A stretch of 64,000 bases of DNA from Leifsonia sp. fls2-241-R2A-40a (GCF_030209575.1 NZ_JARVRS010000001.1:1550001-1614000), one strand, 5' to 3'. Shown: positions 36,160 through 44,041, counted from the first letter of the stretch. Made by a program: numbers and translations. Notes: generated by a model not told the origin, from the letters alone.

Positions 36160-36219
36160 CCACGACTGCGAAGAAGCCGACGAGAGCAAAGACCTTACTT
36201 TCAGAGTAGGAGAATCACC

Positions 36220-36828
36220 ATGAGCACAGTCGTCGTCAATCAGACCATCACCGCCGACGGGTATGCCGCGGGGATCGACCAGACCGAAGAACGCCCGTTC
36301 GGTCAGGACGGCGGCGACGGATGGGGTGACCGGCTCCACGCGTGGATGTTCGACCAGGGCGAGGAGAACCGGGCCGAAGTCCAACAGATGGCCGGTGCGC
36401 GGGCGCACATCATGGGTCGGAACATGTTCGGGCCCATCCGTGGGGAGTGGGACCGGGACTGGAACGGGTGGTGGGGCGAGAATCCGCCGTTCCACGGTCC
36501 GGTCTTCGTGCTCACCCATCACCGGCGGGATCCGCAGCCGATGCAGGGCGGCACCACCTACCGCTTCGTCACCGAGGGCATCGAAGCGGCACTGGCGCGG
36601 GCGCGGGAAGCGGCCGGCGACGGCGAGATCTCGATCCAGGGTGGTGCGCACACAATCAACCAGTTCCTGGCGGCGGGACTGGTCGACGAACTGCGGTTGC
36701 ACATCGTCCCGTTCACGCTCGGTGCCGGCGCCCGCCTCTTCGACGGCGTGCCGGCACTGAACCTGGAGCAGGTGTACGCGCGGGCAGCGAGCACCGTCAC
36801 CCACGTGACCTACCGGGTGCTGCCATGA
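36220..36828 (+). CDS. Dihydrofolate reductase-family protein (RibD C-terminal-like), copy 2
   Basis: 202 aa. Starts VVVNQTITADGYAAG, has IMGRNMFGPIRGEW in the substrate region and the nucleotide loop ISIQGGAHTINQFLAAGLVD, ending HVTYRVLP. Much closer in its central and C-terminal parts to copy 3 than to copy 1. Probable NADPH-dependent reductase. Ribosome-binding site AGTAGGAGAA. Confidence 0.83.
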   Translation: MSTVVVNQTITADGYAAGIDQTEERPFGQDGGDGWGDRLHAWMFDQGEENRAEVQQMAGARAHIMGRNMFGPIRGEWDRDWNGWWGENPPFHGPVFVLTHHRRDPQPMQGGTTYRFVTEGIEAALARAREAAGDGEISIQGGAHTINQFLAAGLVDELRLHIVPFTLGAGARLFDGVPALNLEQVYARAASTVTHVTYRVLP

Positions 36829-36913
36829 CGACGGGTTCGGTCTGGTCACCGTTAGGCGCAGTGGAACGGCTGTCGAGATGCTGCGGCGAAGAACCCACCG
36901 AGGAGGAGGAGTA

Positions 36914-37492
36914 ACAATGGCAACGGTCCTATACATGTCGGTGTCCGTCGACGGGTATATCTCAACGCCGGACGATTTTCTGGGCGGCGACGACGGCAAT
37001 CGGCTCCACGAGTGGTACGCGCCCGGGGGAGACCCCGACGGTCTGACCGGCGAGGCAAAAGCCCTTGCCGGTGAACTCGATGAGATCGGCGCCGTCGTGA
37101 CTGGCCGGCGCACCGCAGAACTGATGGACCACTGGGGCGGAGACGTGCACAACGGCGTCCCTATCTTCATCCCGAGCCACCGGCCACCGGGTCCGGCCGC
37201 CCGGTGGGGGTATCCCAATGTCCACTACATCATCGACGGCGGCGTCGCGAGGGCGATGGAGCAGGCAAGAGCCGCGGCCGGCGATCGCGACGTGTACGTG
37301 CAGGGCGGGTACACCGCGCAAGTAGCTCTTGAGGAGGGGGTCTTGGATGAGATCCAGGTGCACCTGATACCGGTGCTGTTAGGGGGTGGGCACCGTCTTT
37401 TCGACCTACTCCCCTCGGAGGTCGAGCTCGAGATCGTGAAGGTAATAGACACCACGCACGCCACCCACATCCGCTATCGCGTGTTGCGCTGA
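36914..37492 (+). CDS. Dihydrofolate reductase-family protein (RibD C-terminal-like), copy 3
   Basis: 192 aa from ATG 36914, with a perfect AGGAGGAG site. Motifs VLYMSVSVDGYISTP, VVTGRRTAELMDHW and VYVQGGYTAQVALEEGVLD match copy 2 in order and spacing, ending HIRYRVLR. Probable NADPH-dependent reductase, substrate unknown. Confidence 0.83.
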   Translation, partial: TMATVLYMSVSVDGYISTPDDFLGGDDGNRLHEWYAPGGDPDGLTGEAKALAGELDEIGAVVTGRRTAELMDHWGGDVHNGVPIFIPSHRPPGPAARWGYPNVHYIIDGGVARAMEQARAAAGDRDVYVQGGYTAQVALEEGVLDEIQVHLIPVLLGGGHRLFDLLPSEVELEIVKVIDTTHATHIRYRVLR

Positions 37493-37674
37493 GAAGCACC
37501 GACGTCGTCCTGGAGCGGCAGCGTGTGGTGTTTGTTCAGCATCAGCACATCCGGCTCGTAGGGGAGGTGTCGCGAGTTCGAGTCATGCTCCCGCTACACG
37601 TCTTGTGAACCTGGGAACGACGGGTGCTGAACAGCCGCCTCTCGATATTCCCGGGGATTTGCCACGAGAACTAC

Positions 37675-37926
37675 TCACGGGTCACGGGCAACGTCGACGT
37701 TGTACGCTCCGGTCCCAGACCGTCCAGCCGCGTAGCGCGCAACGAACGCGGTGAGGAGCGGTGCGGGGCGCAGGGCGTTGTCGGCGGCGTCGCGGGCGAG
37801 GTCAAGAACGGCCGCAACGCGGACCGCGCTTCGCGACGTCTCTCGCTGATTTGATTCGACGCTGGAAGATGATCGGTCTAGGGACATCGCAATAACGCAA
37901 CGGTTGTGAGCCGAAAACTCGGACAC
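37675..37926 (-). pseudogene. Possible DUF6457-like C-terminal remnant
   Basis: An 83-codon minus-strand frame. Residues 34-70 (VAAVLDLARDAADNALRPAP, then LLTAFVARYAAGRSG) look like the helical DUF6457 domain that is often fused to MobA-type proteins in actinobacteria. The preceding part is unrelated and lacks a start context, so I read it as a truncated remnant. The family match is from memory and tentative. Confidence 0.35.
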
Positions 37927-38053
37927 ATTTTGGACACACTTCGGGAAAAACCGGGTGACTTAGGGTCGCGCTGGTGATCGAAGAACCGCGAAATTCCGCG
38001 GTCTTTGAGGGCGGCCCCCAACCCGAAAAGTGCCCTATGCGAGCTCACGGCTC
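37921..38053. repeat. Imperfect direct repeat, copy A (left of oxidoreductase/TetR pair)
   Basis: About 133 bp beginning with two GGACACA units (GGACACATTTTGGACACAC), then an ATTCCGCGG block, and ending GAGCTCACGGCTC. Copy B at 39982-40112 keeps the same blocks in the same order and spacing. Neither encodes a protein. Confidence 0.7.
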
Positions 38054-38128
38054 CCTCCAACGGCCGCTCGCAATCGAGAGGGTTCCCCTCGCTGGGAATG
38101 ATCGCGATTGTGCAACTCGTCGATCTGG

Positions 38129-39097
38129 TCAAGGCAGGAGGACGATGCGCCCGAAGACGGTTCCCTGATCCATTCGGCGGTGCGCTTCGAATGCGCGTCC
38201 CAACGGCAGCGTGTCGTCGACGACGGCGTGCAGTTCACCGACCGCTGCGGCTTCAAAGAGTTCGGCGCGAGCCGCTGCCAGCCGTTCAGAGGGGACAGTG
38301 GCGAGGCTGAACGTGGAGAAGGAGCGGGAGAGCTGAAAGCTCTGCAGGAGTCGTACTCCGAACTCCGCAGGCGGGAAGCCTGCGATCGCGCCTACGAGGA
38401 CCAGCCGGCCGTTCGGGGCGAGCCGGTCGATGAAGTCGGGGACGTCCTTCCCGCCGACGATGTCGATGATGACGTCGAAGGGGCGCCTTCCGGTGTCGGT
38501 GCCGTCTCGCGGGTTTCCGTCCCGGTCGAGGATCTGGGTGGCGCCCCGGGTCGTCAGATGCCGCCCGCGTTCGGTGGATGAGGTGGTGACGGCGATGACG
38601 GCCGCGCCGCGTTGTGCGGCTAGTTGGACAGCCGCGATTCCGATGCTTCCGGCCGCGCCGCGCACCAGCAGCGACTCTCCCTTCTGAAATCGCGCGTGGT
38701 CTAGGGCGAAGTGGGCGACCGGGGCGGCGCTGCCGAGGGCAACCGCATCGATCGAGCTCAGGGCGTCGGGGATCACGGCGACGTCTTCGAGTTTGGCTGC
38801 GGCGTACTCCGCGTAGGCGCCGGAGACGCCGGTGAACGCCCAGACACGTCGGCCCATCCAGGACTGGTCGACATCGCTGCCGGTAGAGATCACGGTCCCG
38901 GCGACCTCACTGCCGGGGATCATACCCACCGGGTAGCTCGACCCGAGCGTTCCGCGGCGAATGACGGCGTCGACGCCGCCGACACCGATCGCCTGCACCC
39001 GTATCAAAATGTGTCCGATATCCGGCGAGGGCACCGGCCTGTCGACCACTTCCATTCCGCTCGGGTCGCCGAACTCCCGAATTGCAATCGCGCGCAT
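38129..39097 (-). CDS. Quinone oxidoreductase-like zinc-independent MDR dehydrogenase
   Basis: 322 aa. GroES-like N-terminal domain (MRAIAIREFGDPSGMEVVDR, PGSEVAGTV) and a Rossmann domain with the NADPH loop VRGAAGSIGIAAVQLA, as in QOR/zeta-crystallin-type MDR enzymes; the zinc-binding Cys/His set is absent. Likely reduces quinones or enones using NADPH. Divergent from a TetR gene with a palindrome between them, a common regulator-target pair. Confidence 0.87.
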   Translation of the reverse strand: MRAIAIREFGDPSGMEVVDRPVPSPDIGHILIRVQAIGVGGVDAVIRRGTLGSSYPVGMIPGSEVAGTVISTGSDVDQSWMGRRVWAFTGVSGAYAEYAAAKLEDVAVIPDALSSIDAVALGSAAPVAHFALDHARFQKGESLLVRGAAGSIGIAAVQLAAQRGAAVIAVTTSSTERGRHLTTRGATQILDRDGNPRDGTDTGRRPFDVIIDIVGGKDVPDFIDRLAPNGRLVLVGAIAGFPPAEFGVRLLQSFQLSRSFSTFSLATVPSERLAAARAELFEAAAVGELHAVVDDTLPLGRAFEAHRRMDQGTVFGRIVLLP

Positions 39098-39117
39098 GCG
39101 TCTCCTTTTCGTTGCGA

Positions 39118-39133
39118 TACTGTCAGGACGGTA
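39118..39133. promoter_or_regulatory. Candidate TetR operator TACTGTC-AG-GACGGTA
   Basis: A 16-bp palindrome with one mismatch in the 84-bp gap between the divergent oxidoreductase and TetR genes. Position and size suit a TetR dimer controlling both genes. Confidence 0.55.
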
Positions 39134-39181
39134 GTGGACGCCCGCGTCCGTTTAGGCGAAGTGAGAGGAGCGGCTGTCCTC

Positions 39182-39757
39182 ATGTCTCAGATCCTCCGAG
39201 CGGATGCTCAGGAGAACCGCGAGCGCATCGTCCGCGCGGCCCGCGCTCTGTTCGCGGAGCGCGGGCTCGACGTCGACATGCGCGAGGTCGCCAGGCGCGC
39301 TGACGTCGGCCCGGCCACGCTGTACCGCAGATTCCCGACGAAGAAGGCCCTCGTCGAGCAGGCTTTCGTCGCCGAGATGGCGTCGTGCAGCGCCATCGTC
39401 GCGCGCGGCTGCGCCGATGACGACGCGTGGCGAGGCTTCCGATCCGTGGTGGAGGGTTTAACCGCGCTCAACGTGCGGAACAGGGGCTTCGTCGACGCCT
39501 TCATGTCAACCGAGCCGACGGCGTCCGGGTTCGCCGCACATCGCCGAGAACTGCTCACCTTGCTGGCTCGACTTGCGAAACGCGCGCAACAGCAGGGCGG
39601 CCTCCGCCAGGACTTCGTCATCGACGACCTCGTCCTCCTTCTGCGGGCCGGACGCGGTCTGGCATCCGGTTCGCAGAAGCGGCGCGATGCGGCCGCCGGG
39701 CGATTCGCGAGCCTCGCCATCGATGCCTTGAGTCGTGGCCGACCCATCGCGGGCTAG
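39182..39757 (+). CDS. TetR-family transcriptional regulator
   Basis: 191 aa from ATG 39182. N-terminal HTH: RIVRAARALFAERGLDVDM, then EVARRADVGPATLYRRFPTK, the TetR signature. The C-terminal ligand domain is helical and ends RFASLAIDALSRGRPIAG. Likely represses itself and the divergent oxidoreductase until an electrophile or quinone binds; the ligand is not known. Confidence 0.88.
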   Translation: MSQILRADAQENRERIVRAARALFAERGLDVDMREVARRADVGPATLYRRFPTKKALVEQAFVAEMASCSAIVARGCADDDAWRGFRSVVEGLTALNVRNRGFVDAFMSTEPTASGFAAHRRELLTLLARLAKRAQQQGGLRQDFVIDDLVLLLRAGRGLASGSQKRRDAAAGRFASLAIDALSRGRPIAG

Positions 39758-40238
39758 CAGAAACGGGCGGTCGGCTCAGGGACCTTCCTTGCCCGCTGGC
39801 CGGACGGACTCCGGGGCCGCCCGGCCAGCCCCTCTCTACCCGACGGGGCGATCGTAAATGCCGCTGGCGTCGGTATAGGGGAGGACGCGCGCCCGGAGAA
39901 AAGCCGTCGCTATCCGGACGGCCTCCGGGCCTCAGGGCTGTGGTCCTGACAGATTACGGGACGGATGTTATCCCGATTTTTGGACACAATTTGGACACAC
40001 TTGCAGATAATCGGAGTCATTCGGGGACGTCCTGGCGCCGAAAGCAGCGGAATTCCGCGGCCTTCCCTTTCCTGCGGTGCCCCTGAAAGGGCCTAAGGCG
40101 AGCACACGGCTCATAATGCATGTCGGCAAGCGAGCGAGCGGCAGTCCAGCCCGCCTGCAGCACGGTCATTGGCCTCAAAGGTTCCTGGCGGTGATGCGCT
40201 CGCTGCATCCCGTCTGTGGTCGCTGACAGAATGACCGC
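39758..40238. other. 481-bp gene-free stretch with direct-repeat copy B
   Basis: No gene was found. It contains repeat B (39982-40112) and, at the right end, CAGAAT (40227-40232), a -10-like hexamer 6 nt before the next start codon. Confidence 0.5.
39982..40112. repeat. Imperfect direct repeat, copy B (right of oxidoreductase/TetR pair)
   Basis: About 131 bp opening GGACACAATTTGGACACACTT, with palindromic GCGGAATTCCGC in the middle and ending GCGAGCACACGGCTC; corresponds block by block to copy A. The two copies are 1.9 kb apart. Confidence 0.7.
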
Positions 40239-42050
40239 ATGGACGTGGAGGCGCTGGCGGTTAGCAAGATCATGAGCATGCTGGCACGTTGTCCTCACTT
40301 GCAGGCCTTCATCACCACAAATGACAAGACACCCTTTACTGATGGTTACATCGACCTCTATTCCGGTTTGCATCGGAGCAAAAAGGAATGGCGGGGCAGG
40401 GTGACGGTCCAAGTGAAGGGCCGCTCGGGGAGGTCGAAGGGGCCAACCTCCACGTACGCTGTCGCCAAGACCGACCTCCTGGCGTTTCAGAAGGATTCAG
40501 GCGTCCTCTACTTCGTCGTCTCGATCGACAAGAAATCGGGTAATCGTACGCCGTATTACGCGCTGCTGTCTCCGTATGCGATCGAGTGGCTGTTGCAGGC
40601 GGCAGAGGCAGAGAGAGACTCGGTCTCGGTCCCGCTGAAAAAACTGCCAAACGATCCGGGCCAGATCGAGAGCCTCGTGGACTTGGCTTTGAAGACTCGA
40701 GATCAGAACGTGACCATTGGGTTCGACCCTGTGCTGTTCTCTCGACTAGAGAGCTTCACGGTCCACACGGCGTCCAACCTCAGACTTGAGGAACTCGAAG
40801 GCCCCCTGACCCTATCGCCCGGCACCACCGACTTCGCGCTGGTCTTGAACACTACCGACGGTCTCTCGATACCGCTGAGTGGTCAATTTCAGATACTTCC
40901 TCATGGTTATCTCTGGCACCATGCGGACATCAGGCTGCGTAGCGGACACACCACGTATCAAGGCGTAGACCTTCGACGGATTGATAAAGACACCGTGGAG
41001 CTCAGACTCTCGGAAGGCCTGCATGTGATTATGCGGGACTTGCCGGAGGGCCGGTCATCCAGCGTCAACCTGACTCTGGAGAACGTCCTGTATGACCGGC
41101 TAAAAGCGATGGACTTCTTTGCCGCCTTGCTCGACACCCAGACGCTGGAACTAAACGGGCAGGCGTCTGCTTTCGTGATCACAAAGGAAGCCGAGGGGGC
41201 TCAGATGCGCAAGCATCTGGCGGCGCTGAAGGAGTTACAGGAGCTATTCGATGCACTCGCGGTGAACACGCGACTGGTGGACCTGAGCGAAATCAGCGAG
41301 GCCGAGAGCGAGCAGCTCGCTGTCCTTTACCGCGCCATCGTTCGGGGTGAGGAAATCCCAAACCCGAATTGGGAGGTGTCTAGGGTGCTCCAGGCGCTCG
41401 GGAAATGGAACCTCATGCTGCTCATTTCGCCGGGCAGCGCAGACGGCCGATGGCGGATCGTCGACCCGTTCAGCGCCGAGATACGTCAACAATTCCGCTG
41501 GAGTTCCGGCGAAGAAGATGGGGAAAACGATCGCATCCCTATCACCGCTTACGACATCGTCGAAGTCGAGCACCTGCAAACGGTGCTGAATCTGCGACTC
41601 GAATCCATCGTCGGCGCGTACCAGGCCCTAGCTGACTTCCCGACCACGTTGGGCTTGGCCAACCAACGGGTGCTCGCGCTATTGGAGGCCGCAGATTCGT
41701 GCGTGGAACGGGGGCCCGAATTCCTTGACGGTGCGGAGCGGCTAAATGAGTGGGTGATCTCCCAAGACTCGGCGGCGCATCACCTTATCAACCGGTGGCA
41801 GATCGTGGTGCGCCGCGCAGGTCTTTCTGCCGAGCAGCGCAGCGAAGTGCGCGAGTTCAGGCGCCAGGTCGTGCGAGATGACCCCGAGAATCGCATCGAG
41901 CTCGAATTGGCGTGCGAGATCCTTCTCGGCGACACGGAAAGCGTCGATGATTTGTCTCGTCAGCTCCCGGCTGAGCGCTATGCCGAATACCAGAAATGGC
42001 CAATCTGGGAACTTCACAAAAGGCTCAGCGAGCCGACGATTTCTGCGTAG
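40239..42050 (+). CDS. DUF4365-like putative nuclease with large helical C-terminal region
   Basis: 603 aa. Residues about 4-110 match a DUF4365-type PD-(D/E)xK fold: an N-terminal helix (EALAVSKIMSML), DGYIDLY with Asp39, then VTVQVKG with Lys60 as the catalytic Q-x-K, followed by YAVAKTDLLAFQ. The remainder is a unique middle region (about 170-440) and a C-terminal helical, possibly repeat-like part. Restriction-like nuclease activity is inferred from the fold only. Codon use is less GC-biased than in core genes, fitting recent acquisition. It is alone on its strand, next to a remnant of another defence-type ATPase, so a role in phage defence is plausible. Confidence 0.7.
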   Translation: MDVEALAVSKIMSMLARCPHLQAFITTNDKTPFTDGYIDLYSGLHRSKKEWRGRVTVQVKGRSGRSKGPTSTYAVAKTDLLAFQKDSGVLYFVVSIDKKSGNRTPYYALLSPYAIEWLLQAAEAERDSVSVPLKKLPNDPGQIESLVDLALKTRDQNVTIGFDPVLFSRLESFTVHTASNLRLEELEGPLTLSPGTTDFALVLNTTDGLSIPLSGQFQILPHGYLWHHADIRLRSGHTTYQGVDLRRIDKDTVELRLSEGLHVIMRDLPEGRSSSVNLTLENVLYDRLKAMDFFAALLDTQTLELNGQASAFVITKEAEGAQMRKHLAALKELQELFDALAVNTRLVDLSEISEAESEQLAVLYRAIVRGEEIPNPNWEVSRVLQALGKWNLMLLISPGSADGRWRIVDPFSAEIRQQFRWSSGEEDGENDRIPITAYDIVEVEHLQTVLNLRLESIVGAYQALADFPTTLGLANQRVLALLEAADSCVERGPEFLDGAERLNEWVISQDSAAHHLINRWQIVVRRAGLSAEQRSEVREFRRQVVRDDPENRIELELACEILLGDTESVDDLSRQLPAERYAEYQKWPIWELHKRLSEPTISA

Positions 42051-42060
42051 GTGGGACTCG

Positions 42061-42465
42061 TCATTCGAGGGCTCGCAGCCAGACGTGGGCACGCCGGCGT
42101 CGGCTGTCCGCTGTCGTGCTCAGCGCCAGAACCTTCATCAGGAAGAAAGCGGCCAAGAGGACGATGACAGCCCAGACAACTAATTGGGCGGTCGGGGCTT
42201 GAATGGCGATCATGCCTCCGATTCCTGCGATCATCACAGCGAGGAACGCGCTCGTCCATGCCCAGATCGGGCCGAGGTTGATCTCTGACCAAGAGCGAAG
42301 CCCGTTGAGGACTGCAAGGCGGGCATCCGGATTTCGATGCGTACCGCGCCTGAATGTGGTGACATCGTGAGCGGTTGGCCACCGCGAGAGATCTGGCCAT
42401 AGGGGAATGGCGTATTCGGGAAGCTCATCCGGATGGCCAAGGTCCTCGCGTGTGCTGCGGCTCAT
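42061..42465 (-). CDS. Small membrane protein, convergent with the DUF4365-like gene
   Basis: 134 aa from ATG 42465 (an ATG at 42558 in the same frame would give 165 aa; neither has a good ribosome-binding site). A polar N-terminal half is followed by two membrane helices (about residues 65-85 and 92-115) and a basic tail. No family recognised. Its stop lies 10 nt from that of the 603-aa gene; whether they work together is unknown. Confidence 0.55.
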   Translation of the reverse strand: MSRSTREDLGHPDELPEYAIPLWPDLSRWPTAHDVTTFRRGTHRNPDARLAVLNGLRSWSEINLGPIWAWTSAFLAVMIAGIGGMIAIQAPTAQLVVWAVIVLLAAFFLMKVLALSTTADSRRRRAHVWLRALE

Positions 42466-42583
42466 AGGTCGAGCGTAGGGATTACCGACGACATCCGAAC
42501 CGGAATCGATGCGTTGGGCTTCGGCAAACGACGTGAGACTCTGCACTTTTCTGGGCATCTCGAAGGGACGGGAGTGCCGCTTC

Positions 42584-42603
42584 AGGGTTCGAATCGCTCC
42601 GTC
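42584..42603 (+). repeat. Near copy of the tRNA-Ser(GCT) 3' segment (possible decayed attachment site)
   Basis: AGGGTTCGAATCGCTCCGTC matches 33605-33624 of the tRNA at 18 of 20 positions, including CTCCGTC, which is specific to this tRNA's acceptor arm. No other tRNA structure surrounds it. It lies 35 nt left of the truncated TrlF-like remnant. Confidence 0.45.
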
Positions 42604-42637
42604 GCGCGATTGTCTCGCAAAGTGAGAAGCCGCCGAT

Positions 42638-43469
42638 TTGTTGTTAGAAATCCGCGCTCTCCGCTCACAACTGACGAGACGTCGCAGAGACTACTTGCAA
42701 AAGCTTCCAACTCCGGATCTCAAACTTGATGTGTACGAACAAGGAGAGGAAGACGGTCTTGAGGGGGATTTGCGTGGACTGCTGAACAAGCCAACAGCTT
42801 TTGACGGTGCGTTCACGGCGCGCTCCGGACTTCGGCAGGGCCTGGAGCACGCTCAAAGTCCTGCCTACTTAGAATCCCTTGACAAACTTCGAGAGGCGCT
42901 TAAGGACCTTCTCGTTCGAGGTCAGGATTCCATGTTCCTCGACTGGATCGGTGCCATTGAAGGCCGCTTCTACACTCACCTTTTGACGCTGGACGCGCAT
43001 GATGTTTCCACCGAGGTAGACCTCTGGTTCCCCAGAGGACAGGCTCCGAGTTCAATACAGGCCTACCCCGAACGGCAAGCTAATGAACCTCGATCAGGCG
43101 TCTCCTGGGCAAAAGACAGCTGCCCTTCTCGCAGTCATCCTGCAACTCAGCGACGACCCGCTTGTGCGTGATCAGCCTGAAGACGATCTCGACAACAAAT
43201 TGATTTCCGACCTGGTCGTTCGAGCTCTGACGGCGAGCAAGTCGCAGCGGCAGGTCATCGTTGTAACGCACAACGCCAATGTCGTGGTCAACGGAGACGC
43301 CGAACTGGTTGTCGTCATGGAGCACAACGTGCCGGTTCCAACCACTGACGTTGCGGGCTCGATACAAGACCACATCGTCAGCGATGCCATCTGTCTCATC
43401 CTGGAGGGTGGAAAGGACGCATTCGCGGCTCGATATAGGCGACTCCTTGAAGCTGGAGTTCCGGTTTAG
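42638..43469 (+). pseudogene. TrlF-like AAA ATPase, C-terminal remnant with frameshift
   Basis: Two overlapping frames join into one protein tail. The first (42638 to about 43030) has the LTRRRRDYLQ helix and LRGLLN segment; after a frame change near 43025-43035 the second continues EDRLRVQYRPTP, then LDQASPGQKTAALLA, DQPEDDLDN and VIVVTHNANVVVNGDAE, the signature, Walker B and switch regions of TrlF-type ATPases. A stop at 42623 and the missing N-terminal two thirds (Walker A) show it is truncated. Intact relatives are large defence-associated ATPases; this copy cannot hydrolyse ATP. Confidence 0.7.
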
Positions 43470-43540
43470 ACCGCCGCATCAGCAGGCCCTACTACTTTCG
43501 GGTGGTGCCGAGAGCGGCCGACATTGGGTGATGCACGCGA

Positions 43541-43696
43541 TCACCGAGCCACCCGTGCTGCCGGACGCGCCGCGCACTCGAGCGCTTCGCAATACCGGGC
43601 CAGCGACTGGGCGCCGGCGACCTCGAATCTGTCATCGAGCACGATGAAGGGGACACCGGTCACGCCTCCGCCCGCGTCCCGAGCATCGCCCGAGTG
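43541..43696 (-). pseudogene. FrnE/DsbA-like oxidoreductase, C-terminal remnant
   Basis: About 50 codons on the minus strand: GGGVTGVPFIVLDDRFEVAG, then AQSLARYCEAL. This is the cis-proline (GVTGVPF) and GAQ region that ends FrnE-type DsbA proteins. An in-frame stop at 43697 shows that the thioredoxin active site and the rest are gone. It marks the right edge of the disturbed region next to the ABM gene. Confidence 0.6.
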
Positions 43697-43710
43697 CTAG
43701 CGTCGCCCGC

Positions 43711-44004
43711 ATGACTGTCACCTCCCTCCTCGACATGCGCTTCGCGGCCGACCACCTCGAGGACGGGCCGCGCGCGCTCCTCGGCATCCTCGCGGACACG
43801 CGCGCGTTCGACGGCTGCCTCGGCGTGCAGATCGTCACGGACGTCACAGACCCCGCCCACGTGGTCGCGGTCGAGCACTGGGAGTCGCTCGAGCACGACG
43901 ACGCCTACCGTGCGTGGCGGGCCGGACCCGGCGCTTCGGGCCTCGGCGAGTATTTGGCCGGGCCACCAGCCCTGACACGGTTCACCGACGTCGTCTCGCT
44001 CTGA
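43711..44004 (+). CDS. Antibiotic biosynthesis monooxygenase (ABM)-domain protein
   Basis: 97 aa, one ABM ferredoxin-like domain: VTSLLDMRFAADHLEDGPRA, the middle CLGVQIVTD, and VVAVEHWESLEHDDAYRAW. Family members include quinone oxygenases and small stress-response proteins; the reaction here is unknown. TAGCGT ends 7 nt before the ATG, suggesting a leaderless mRNA. Confidence 0.8.
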   Translation: MTVTSLLDMRFAADHLEDGPRALLGILADTRAFDGCLGVQIVTDVTDPAHVVAVEHWESLEHDDAYRAWRAGPGASGLGEYLAGPPALTRFTDVVSL

Positions 44005-44041
44005 CTCCGGCGCGATCACCGTGCGTGCGGCGTCCGAGCCG

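Larger units (their letters stand above)
37493..38128. other. 636-bp gene-free stretch with a coding remnant and a direct repeat
   Basis: No intact gene. It holds a DUF6457-like remnant on the minus strand (37675-37926) and direct-repeat copy A (37921-38053). The rest (37500-37670) shows nothing recognisable. Confidence 0.5.

Noticed and set aside
40239-43469. An intact multi-gene defence operon (nuclease, membrane protein, ATPase)
   Set aside because: The membrane protein is on the opposite strand and the ATPase is truncated and frameshifted, so no functional operon exists as sequenced.
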